From NCBI GenBank assembly GCA_023415375.1, contig JAEZKW010000024.1, forward strand, positions 1-6,553: DNA of 6,553 nucleotides. The letters are read 5' to 3'. Source of the DNA: Bacillota bacterium (lineage in GTDB: Bacteria > Bacillota > UBA4882 > UBA8346). The notes beneath the pieces are model-generated. The model worked only from the letters and a program-made list of their open reading frames with translations. It did no database searches and had not been told where the DNA came from. This document shows, piece after piece, positions 1 through 4,671 of this stretch. The position numbers were made by a program, and so were the translations under genes. Positions within the stretch are counted from its first letter, which is position 1; every line of letters starts with the position of its first letter.

Positions 1-413
1 CTTAGGTCATAGGGGTGAGCCTCAAGGCAATGGGACAAACCTACCATTTCTAAGGCTTGTAACGAATTCTCCTTGGCAAGGAGCTCGGATTGACCAATGT
101 TCAATGGACCAAACATTACCTCATCCATAACAGTATTTTTAAAAATTTGGTCATTTGGGTTCTGGAATACCATACCGATTTCCCTAGAAAGCCTTGCTAC
201 TGTAAAATCAGCAATATCTTTTCCCGAAACCAGAATCCGACCGGAACTAGGCCTAAGCAGTCCTTTTAATAACTTCACAAAGGTGGTTTTACCGGAACCG
301 TTTTGCCCGATTATGGCGGTGGAAGTGTTATTGAATTGGAGATTGATCCCCTTTAAAATCTCTTTTCCAACAGTATATGAAAAATGCAGATTTTCTACAG
401 TGATATTACCCAT
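1..413 (-). CDS. ecfA: ECF transporter ATP-binding protein, second ATPase (partial, C-terminus beyond window)
   Basis: This is an ABC ATPase that should pair with the neighbouring ATPase and EcfT on the inner face of the membrane to drive vitamin- or nucleoside-type uptake. 137 residues are visible. They start MGNITVENLHFSY and carry a canonical Walker A (GQNGSGKTT, residues 36-44) and a Q-loop (FQNPNDQIF, Q84), which is the ECF/cobalt-type form. The signature, Walker B and H-loop lie past the left edge, so activity cannot be judged from here. The ATG overlaps the end of the preceding ATPase gene by 8 nt (ATGGGTAA), which implies translational coupling. A modest GGTGG (423-427) lies 9 nt upstream. 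Assignment to the ECF class rests on the Q-loop form and on the adjacent ecfT and S-component genes. Which of the two ATPases is A1 or A2 is not decided. Confidence 0.93.
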   Translation of the reverse strand, partial: MGNITVENLHFSYTVGKEILKGINLQFNNTSTAIIGQNGSGKTTFVKLLKGLLRPSSGRILVSGKDIADFTVARLSREIGMVFQNPNDQIFKNTVMDEVMFGPLNIGQSELLAKENSLQALEMVGLSHCLEAHPYDL

Positions 414-1257
414 TATGATTTGCCACCGCCTCATAAGTATCATCCAAAGTAACAGGATACATGCCGCTTTTGGGATCTTTGATATCGAGTCCCTTACAAA
501 TGTTTGTGAAAACTGGAGCGGTCACACCATAGTTTTCTAAATCGAGTCTTGAGAAAACTTTTTGCGGCCGGTCAAAATCAATGACTTGTCCTTGATGCAG
601 GAACAACACTTTATCCGCATACTTGGCAATTTTTTCGATTTTATGCTCAACCATGATAATAGTTAACCCTTGTTTACTTAAGCTCTGAACTGCTTTGAAT
701 ACTTCCTCCGAACCCTGAGGGTCCAGTTGGGACGTAGGCTCATCAAAGATAATAATCTCAGGTCGCATTGCAATAATACTAGCGATTGCCATTCGCTGCA
801 TCTGCCCTCCCGATAATCCAAAAGGATTCTGGGAGCGATATTCATAAATATCAAGCATATTTAATGCTTCATCAATACGTTCTATCATTTCAGCCCGGGG
901 TAGTCCCATATTTTCTAATCCAAAGGCGATTTCCTCATAAACAGTCATTTTAGCCCCGGTAACCTGGGTAAAAGGGTTTTGAAATACAATTCCCGCTTTC
1001 AAAGATAATTGGGAAAGTTCAGTATGGGCAGCATCCATTCCATCTACTATCACCCGACCGCCATAAGCTCCATGATAAAACTGGGGGACAAGGCCCACCA
1101 GCGCTTGGCATAAAGTTGATTTTCCGGCTGTATTGGGCCCAATCACTCCAATAAATTCGCCGGCTTTGATTTCGAAAGACACTCCTTTGAGCGCCAATTC
1201 CTCAGTCAAAGGATACCTGTATTTCAAATTCTCAACCGTTATCTTTACATTGGCCAC
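406..1257 (-). CDS. ecfA: ECF transporter ATP-binding protein, first ATPase
   Basis: This is a complete ABC ATPase of 283 residues, close to the usual 270-290 for EcfA. Motifs in order are Walker A GPNTAGKST (residues 40-48, K46), Q-loop FQNPFTQVTG (Q93), signature LSGGQMQR (148-155), Walker B IIIFDE with catalytic E173, the D-loop region SQLDPQG, and H-loop histidine H205 (VEHK). Walker A departs from the common GPNGSGKST at two variable positions but keeps G-x4-GK-S. I chose the GTG at 1257 because GGAGG (1266-1270) sits 8 nt upstream. A longer reading from 1308 would add 17 residues (MGHYYHHIHS...) that look like an out-of-frame reading of the ecfT end. The gene overlaps ecfT by 13 nt and the next ATPase by 8 nt, so the three are probably translated as a unit. 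The last 40 or so residues are not part of the core ATPase fold and may mediate dimerisation or EcfT contact. Confidence 0.95.
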   Translation of the reverse strand: MANVKITVENLKYRYPLTEELALKGVSFEIKAGEFIGVIGPNTAGKSTLCQALVGLVPQFYHGAYGGRVIVDGMDAAHTELSQLSLKAGIVFQNPFTQVTGAKMTVYEEIAFGLENMGLPRAEMIERIDEALNMLDIYEYRSQNPFGLSGGQMQRMAIASIIAMRPEIIIFDEPTSQLDPQGSEEVFKAVQSLSKQGLTIIMVEHKIEKIAKYADKVLFLHQGQVIDFDRPQKVFSRLDLENYGVTAPVFTNICKGLDIKDPKSGMYPVTLDDTYEAVANHNG

Positions 1258-2027
1258 CTTGCTATCCTCCAAACAATTGCTATGAATATGATGATAATAA
1301 TGCCCCACTGGATGATTTTACTGTACGAAGCCTTCAATTCCTCATTCAAAAAAGTCTTTCGAACCGAAGACGTAAAACCCCTTACTTCAAGAGCCATGGC
1401 CCGTTCTCTGGTATTGATCAAGGAATTCATTACGACCGGCCCAATTAACGGCAGGAATGCCTTGATCCGGACTGATAGTTTACCCTCTGTTTCCATACCG
1501 CGGGAGCGCTGTGCGTCCAAAATGGTTCCCATGGTAGCCGACATCTGTGGAATAATTTGCAAGACCGAACTCAGCACGTATCCGATCTTTGGCGATAACC
1601 CTTTCCGGACTAGACTTTCAATCAGATCCGAAGGTTTAGTGGTAAGCACCAAAATCGCAAAGGCAGTTATTATATTTATAACCCGTAGAGCCAGCCCAAA
1701 TGCAAAGCTCAAGCCTTCTTTATAAAAAATTAACGGGCCGAGGGAAAATAACGGGTTTTTATTCTCTGCCATAAACAAACCTTGAATAATGATAATAGAT
1801 AGAAGAATAATAATACTAAAACCAATTAAAGGGATAACCTTTTGAAATACTTTACCAATCAACAGTAAAACAGCGCTCAACAGTAAACAGGTCCATGCCA
1901 TCCAAACCGTAGGAATAATTAAAGGAAGCACAATCGCGGCACAAATATATAGTATTTTACTGATTGGATCAATCTGATGGATCAAGGATTCCCTGGGCTG
2001 ATACAGACTCATGGTATTCAAATGCAA
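1245..2027 (-). CDS. ecfT: ECF transporter transmembrane coupling protein EcfT
   Basis: This is the membrane scaffold that connects the substrate-binding S component to the two ATPases. It is 260 residues, the normal size. Hydrophobic stretches lie near residues 25-57, 64-85, 105-130 and 240-255. The cytoplasmic coupling region carries both EcfT Arg signatures: AQRSRGM (172-178) and ALEVRGF (212-218), the short Arg-Gly helices that dock into the ATPases. The charged tail ends RWPM. Start: TTG at 2027 has AGGATGG (2031-2037) just upstream, whereas the internal ATG at 2012 has no convincing ribosome binding site, so TTG is preferred but not certain. The stop overlaps the next ATPase gene by 13 nt. 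Upstream is the 111-bp palindrome that separates it from the S-component gene. It could belong to a dedicated (group I) system for the neighbouring S component or to a shared energising module. Confidence 0.95.
   Translation of the reverse strand: MHLNTMSLYQPRESLIHQIDPISKILYICAAIVLPLIIPTVWMAWTCLLLSAVLLLIGKVFQKVIPLIGFSIIILLSIIIIQGLFMAENKNPLFSLGPLIFYKEGLSFAFGLALRVINIITAFAILVLTTKPSDLIESLVRKGLSPKIGYVLSSVLQIIPQMSATMGTILDAQRSRGMETEGKLSVRIKAFLPLIGPVVMNSLINTRERAMALEVRGFTSSVRKTFLNEELKASYSKIIQWGIIIIIFIAIVWRIARWPM
1266..1270 (-). promoter_or_regulatory. Ribosome binding site fixing the GTG start of the first ATPase
   Basis: The minus strand reads GGAGG followed by GATAGCAA (8 nt) and then GTG at 1257. 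It lies inside the last codons of ecfT. It is the only strong Shine-Dalgarno near the N-terminus of the ATPase, and it favours GTG over the longer ORF. Confidence 0.8.
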
Positions 2028-2030
2028 CCA

Positions 2031-2037
2031 CCATCCT
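2031..2037 (-). promoter_or_regulatory. Probable ribosome binding site for ecfT
   Basis: AGGATGG on the minus strand precedes the TTG at 2027. It supports the TTG start over the downstream ATG at 2012, which lacks a purine-rich element at normal spacing. Confidence 0.5.
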
Positions 2038-2053
2038 GCTTTAGTGAGATAGT

Positions 2054-2171
2054 AAAAAAAGGCTGTCTAAAAGTAGTTTTAATTCAGTAAGGTATACAAT
2101 TTATCGCCTTGCAAAGACCCGTGCAAATCAATTGCATATCCTAAACATTTAAAGTTCCTTTTGGGACAGCC
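2054..2171 (-). terminator. Possible long-hairpin intrinsic terminator or attenuator between the S-component gene and ecfT
   Basis: In the direction of the operon, the second arm of the palindrome (CTTTTAGACAGCC) is followed directly by seven T residues (complement of 2054-2060), the layout of a factor-independent terminator. The stem is long but interrupted, and its loop and mid-stem are much bigger than in an ordinary terminator, so termination may be partial. On the plus strand no T-run follows immediately. If it works, expression of ecfT and the ATPases would be lowered relative to the S-component gene or would need its own promoter. I could not find a convincing promoter in the 33 nt between the T-run and the ecfT start. 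Confidence 0.45.
2061..2171. repeat. 111-bp imperfect palindrome, MITE-like (insertion-sequence-type inverted ends)
   Basis: The left end reads GGCTGTCTAAAAG (2061-2073) and the right end CTTTTGGGACAGCC (2158-2171). These are inverted copies differing only by T versus CC in the middle. Complementarity continues inward in broken form (TTTAA, TA/GG, CAATT-AT) to a central pair TTGCA (2109-2113) and TGCAA (2122-2126) around an 8-nt loop, so the whole segment can fold into one long hairpin. No ORF lies inside. Ends of the GGCTGTCxxAAAAG kind resemble the termini of some Firmicute insertion sequences (I think of the IS1182 group, from memory and unverified). I see no clear target-site duplication. 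The element occupies most of the gap between the S-component gene and ecfT. The alternative is a native regulatory RNA structure. Confidence 0.6.
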
Positions 2172-2184
2172 CTTAATTTAATTT

Positions 2185-2787
2185 TTAAAGAGTCTCAGTT
2201 TTATTGTCGTTATTATACAGAACGGTGAGTTTCTTCGGTAACCCTTTAAAAATCCCATAACCAATGATGACTGTGGCAATTTTGTCGGGTAAATCCACCA
2301 CAAACTCATCCAAAAATGAGGACAACCAGACCGGATTCTTATGAGCGATTAAGAATGCATAAAGGGCATCTCCCCAGATGTTCCCGGTTTGGCCCTTCCA
2401 AAACCAAATATTAATCGGGGTTGATACGACAGCCGATACAACTGCCACGACAACACCGATCATAAAAGCTTTCCAAAAACTCGATACCCATCCCTGATAA
2501 GCCATAATTCCGACTGCGAGACCAATAGCTATGCTGGTAATCGCGTAAATAAAGGAAATTGGGTCCATCGTCAGGCCATAAATAATATTGTTAATTGCGC
2601 CGCAAAGCGCCCCAATGATAGGGCCAGCCAGCATGCTGGCTAACACTGTTCCGATTGCATCCAGCCATAACGGTAATTTAAGTACACCGGCAAAGGATTT
2701 ACCGATGTAATTGATGGCTACTGCCGCCGGGATCAACACCAATGATGCAGTTGTCAACTTTAAAGACCACATACCCTTTTTACCCAT
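2185..2787 (-). CDS. ECF transporter S component (substrate-binding membrane subunit), substrate unknown, probably a nucleoside
   Basis: This is a small, very hydrophobic protein of 200 residues with about six predicted membrane segments (roughly residues 10-30, 38-62, 66-90, 92-112, 113-127 and 165-185). The segment WLDAIGTVLASMLAGP followed by GALCGAINNIIYG is the recurring pattern of ECF S components (D and G-rich turn, then G-x3-G-x2-N). A polar stretch with several Trp and Asn (NIWFWKGQTGNIWG, about residues 126-139) and DEFVVDLPDK could line the substrate site. Partners lie next door: a nucleoside phosphorylase upstream and EcfT plus two ATPases downstream. The sequence itself does not reveal the ligand; a nucleoside is inferred from context. 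I recall a clostridial S-component family named after C. difficile CD3073 with similar features, but could not check it. Start: ATG 2787 is 8 nt from AAGGAGG; ATG 2790 (5 nt) and TTG 2793 (2 nt) are less well spaced. Confidence 0.88.
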   Translation of the reverse strand: MGKKGMWSLKLTTASLVLIPAAVAINYIGKSFAGVLKLPLWLDAIGTVLASMLAGPIIGALCGAINNIIYGLTMDPISFIYAITSIAIGLAVGIMAYQGWVSSFWKAFMIGVVVAVVSAVVSTPINIWFWKGQTGNIWGDALYAFLIAHKNPVWLSSFLDEFVVDLPDKIATVIIGYGIFKGLPKKLTVLYNNDNKTETL

Positions 2788-2795
2788 CATCAATT

Positions 2796-2802
2796 CCTCC
2801 TT
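2796..2802 (-). promoter_or_regulatory. Strong ribosome binding site of the S-component gene
   Basis: AAGGAGG on the minus strand lies 5 and 8 nt ahead of two consecutive ATG codons (2790, 2787) and 2 nt ahead of a TTG (2793). It rules out the TTG and leaves the two ATGs as candidates. Confidence 0.8.
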
Positions 2803-2809
2803 ATTGATT

Positions 2810-3586
2810 TCACGCCCGATTGGGCGTGCATTTACTTAGAGAAGCAATCGCTTCTAAAGCCAAAATAATTTCCCGTTCTTCACCGACTGCCGCTGCATTT
2901 TTGGCATCAACGTAATCATTGATGCCATTTTCCAATTGTCCGTCCGCCTCAACCACCACATTTAAAATCGAGGCGGTTTGAAGTTTGCGCAAGCCACCAA
3001 TGACCATCAAAGGCGCACTTTCCATATCAGCCGCCAAAACCCCCCGCTCGCCCCAAAATTGGTCAACCGCAGCTTCGGCATCGGTATAAAAACTATCATG
3101 ACTACGAATAACGCCGCAATGGTATATGTAACCTAATCTTTTAGCGGTGGCTAAAATATGAGACAAAACCTCAATATGCGGTACAGCCGGATAACCTTTT
3201 TCAATATAAGTATCTGAGGTCCCCTCATTCCGAACTGCACCCGTTGCAATAATCAAGTCGCCCAAGCGGATATTTGTTTGTAAAGCACCGCAACTCCCAA
3301 TTCGAATTAAAGTCTTAACTCCAATATTGCGGAGCTCTTCAACAGCTATTCCTGTTGATGGGCCACCAATACCGGTTGAGGTGACCAATAACTTTGTTCC
3401 CTGATAATAGCCGGAAACTGTTTTAAACTCCCGATTACAAGCAACTTCTTGACAATTTTCCAAGAATCGTCCGACACGTTCCACTCGAGCGGGATCGCCT
3501 GGCAATATGGCATAATCGGCAGCATCCATAGAACTGCAACGGATATGGGCCTGTAATGATGAATTACCCGAAAAATCATTACTCAT
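2810..3586 (-). CDS. Nucleoside phosphorylase, PNP/UDP family (uridine-phosphorylase-like, specificity uncertain)
   Basis: This is a cytoplasmic enzyme expected to split a nucleoside with phosphate into free base and (deoxy)ribose-1-phosphate. It has 258 residues, normal for the family. Visible motifs are H14 in LQAHIRC (ribose contact from the neighbour subunit), ILPGDPARVERV with G30 and R34 (phosphate loop), STGIGGPSTGIAVEEL (70-85), IRIGSCGA with R95 (phosphate), DSFY (164-167) and DMES with E189 (ribose hydroxyls). The N-terminal half resembles uridine phosphorylase. After DSFY, however, the sequence is TDAEA where E. coli Udp has PGQER, and the roughly 20-residue insertion carrying the Udp specificity loop is absent, as in the DeoD branch. 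D215 (VEAD) could match the catalytic Asp of DeoD. Start: ATG 3586 has AAGGAG 12 nt upstream; ATG 3622 would add 12 residues but lacks a good site and overlaps the peptidase end. It lies 26 nt after the peptidase gene and 22 nt before the S-component gene. Confidence 0.9.
   Translation of the reverse strand: MSNDFSGNSSLQAHIRCSSMDAADYAILPGDPARVERVGRFLENCQEVACNREFKTVSGYYQGTKLLVTSTGIGGPSTGIAVEELRNIGVKTLIRIGSCGALQTNIRLGDLIIATGAVRNEGTSDTYIEKGYPAVPHIEVLSHILATAKRLGYIYHCGVIRSHDSFYTDAEAAVDQFWGERGVLAADMESAPLMVIGGLRKLQTASILNVVVEADGQLENGINDYVDAKNAAAVGEEREIILALEAIASLSKCTPNRA
2811..2828. other. Perfect 7-bp stem-loop at the phosphorylase stop codon
   Basis: CACGCCC (2811-2817), loop GATT, GGGCGTG (2822-2828). 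In mRNA sense it covers the last codons and part of the TGA stop of the phosphorylase gene and lies 8 nt before the AAGGAGG of the S-component gene. There is no T-run on either strand, so it is not an ordinary terminator. It could set the relative expression of the two cistrons by mRNA stability or ribosome access, or be a chance product of the codons used. Confidence 0.5.
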
Positions 3587-3598
3587 TTCAAACGGATT

Positions 3599-3604
3599 CT
3601 CCTT
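3599..3604 (-). promoter_or_regulatory. Ribosome binding site favouring the internal ATG of the phosphorylase
   Basis: AAGGAG on the minus strand lies 12 nt before the ATG at 3586. The spacing is slightly long. It sits inside the longer reading that starts at 3622, whose own upstream region has only a weak AAAGAAA. Confidence 0.5.
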
Positions 3605-3612
3605 ATTTGTTA

Positions 3613-4494
3613 TTAATCCCATTTGATTTCTTTATTCAGTAACAGATAAGGATTCACACAATTCTCACCGATACGAACTGTTAAGTGGAGATGAGGCCCG
3701 GTGGCTAAACCGGTCATTCCGACGTTACCGATAATATCACCGTTCTTAACCAGCGCCCCTTCTTGTACTGCGATTTTGGAAAGATGACAATAGGATGTAT
3801 AAAGTCCAAGTCCATGATTGAGAATAATTGTTAAGCCTGTTACATTCATCATGCCAGCGAAGGCCACTTGCCCGTCGTTGCAAGCCAAAACAGGAGTCCC
3901 AGCAGGGGCCGAAATGTCCAGCCCGGAATGCCTTCCTTCCTCAATATTATTCACATATCGGATCAAGCCATATTCTGTTGTAATCTTCCCTTGAACCGGC
4001 CAGATAAATTTTCCTGTCCATAAAGGATTTAATTGTTGCGCCAGTGCTTTTTGCCGCATTTCGGTACCTTTTTTGGCATCAGCATCAACTTTCTCCGTAG
4101 TTAATATTTCCTTACGAGTGCTCTCCGAGATAACCACGCGATCTTCAGGAAAATCCCGCTGAGTTACATTGATGGGATATTCTTTGGTTTCACTCTGTGA
4201 TTCATTGGAAATACTAACCTTTAAAGTATAAGTACCTGGTTTGGTGAAATAGGATGCCGAGATCAAACCAATGTATTGATCCCTATAAAATTGTAATTTT
4301 GTTTTATTACCAAGAAAACCTACTTCGATTGTAGATTGGGGCCTAGCGTGAACACTAATTTTAATAAAATCTCCGGGGCGCAACGAGTTCGCTGAGAGCC
4401 GAATTTCCTCATCAGCGGTAACTACCGAACATCCATATAATAAAACAATCATTATAAAAAAAAGCCAACCATATCCTGTAGGTTTTGGCATCAA
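3613..4494 (-). CDS. M23 family metallopeptidase (LytM-type) lipoprotein
   Basis: This is a probable cell-envelope zinc endopeptidase acting on peptidoglycan cross-links. It has 293 residues. The N-terminus is a lipoprotein signal: basic start (MMPKPTGYG), hydrophobic core (WLFFIMIVLLY) and lipobox LLYGC with C22 as the lipid-anchored residue. Residues about 30-110 look like an all-beta, Ig-like domain (RPGDFIKISV...KPGTYTLKVSI), then a charged linker (about 112-155), then the M23 domain (about 160-290). Zinc ligands are H189 and D193 (HSGLD) and H270; the catalytic pair is H237 (YCHLS) and H268 (HLH). All LytM-type active-site residues are therefore present and the enzyme should be active. 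Start: TTG at 4494 has GAGGAG (4503-4508) at 8 nt; the adjacent ATG at 4491 (11 nt) is also possible. It is the first gene of the minus-strand cluster and may be co-transcribed with the phosphorylase, though no clear functional link is visible. Confidence 0.94.
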   Translation of the reverse strand: MMPKPTGYGWLFFIMIVLLYGCSVVTADEEIRLSANSLRPGDFIKISVHARPQSTIEVGFLGNKTKLQFYRDQYIGLISASYFTKPGTYTLKVSISNESQSETKEYPINVTQRDFPEDRVVISESTRKEILTTEKVDADAKKGTEMRQKALAQQLNPLWTGKFIWPVQGKITTEYGLIRYVNNIEEGRHSGLDISAPAGTPVLACNDGQVAFAGMMNVTGLTIILNHGLGLYTSYCHLSKIAVQEGALVKNGDIIGNVGMTGLATGPHLHLTVRIGENCVNPYLLLNKEIKWD

Positions 4495-4502
4495 TTCAAC
4501 AA

Positions 4503-4508
4503 CTCCTC
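4503..4508 (-). promoter_or_regulatory. Ribosome binding site of the M23 lipoprotein gene
   Basis: GAGGAG on the minus strand lies 8 nt before TTG 4494 and 11 nt before ATG 4491. It leaves the exact start open between these two adjacent codons. Confidence 0.65.
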
Positions 4509-4610
4509 AAAAATTGGTTCAACAAATGCATCAAGTTATTGCACCTTTCTACGTAAGTCTGAAGATTCCTGCTCACTCCAATAACTTCAAATCGAAACGA
4601 ATTAAAAAAT

Positions 4611-4639
4611 TTGCAGCTTGGTAATGCTCATGATAAAAT
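4611..4639 (+). promoter_or_regulatory. Probable housekeeping promoter of the nuclease-helicase gene
   Basis: TTGCAG (4611-4616), a 17-nt spacer, then TAAAAT (4634-4639), with TG one base upstream of the -10 (4631-4632), making it an extended -10. An A/T-rich stretch (ATTAAAAAAT) lies just upstream of the -35. The start codon is about 25 nt beyond the expected transcription start, giving a short leader. The -35 matches the consensus only in part (TTG), so strength is uncertain. No equally good promoter was found for the divergent peptidase gene. Confidence 0.6.
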
Positions 4640-4658
4640 GGGGCTGAAGTTTTAAAAT

Positions 4659-4664
4659 AGGAGG
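4659..4664 (+). promoter_or_regulatory. Strong ribosome binding site fixing the TTG start of the helicase gene
   Basis: AGGAGG is followed by AAAGAAA (7 nt) and TTG at 4672. No in-frame ATG occurs until codon 38, inside the nuclease domain, so TTG is the start. Confidence 0.85.
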
Positions 4665-4671
4665 AAAGAAA

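Noticed and set aside
97..540. Plus-strand open frame of 147 codons
   Set aside because: It is antisense to the two ATPase genes, whose minus-strand motifs are unmistakable. Its translation shows no family features and no ribosome site.
1282..1725. Plus-strand open frame of 147 codons
   Set aside because: It is antisense to ecfT and a shadow of its codon pattern; no motif is visible.
2028..2184. Known riboswitch class upstream of ecfT
   Set aside because: I see no conserved core of a class I know. The segment is better explained as one long palindrome with insertion-sequence-like ends.
3346..3579. Minus-strand open frame of 77 codons within the phosphorylase gene
   Set aside because: It lies in another frame of the phosphorylase gene, has no ribosome site and shows no recognisable protein.
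4495..4610. Promoter for the minus-strand peptidase gene
   Set aside because: Pairs such as TTGAAG or TTGGAG at 17-nt spacing lead to poor -10 boxes (AATCTT, ACTTAC), and no sporulation sigma-factor pattern was convincing. A promoter is expected here but I cannot place it.
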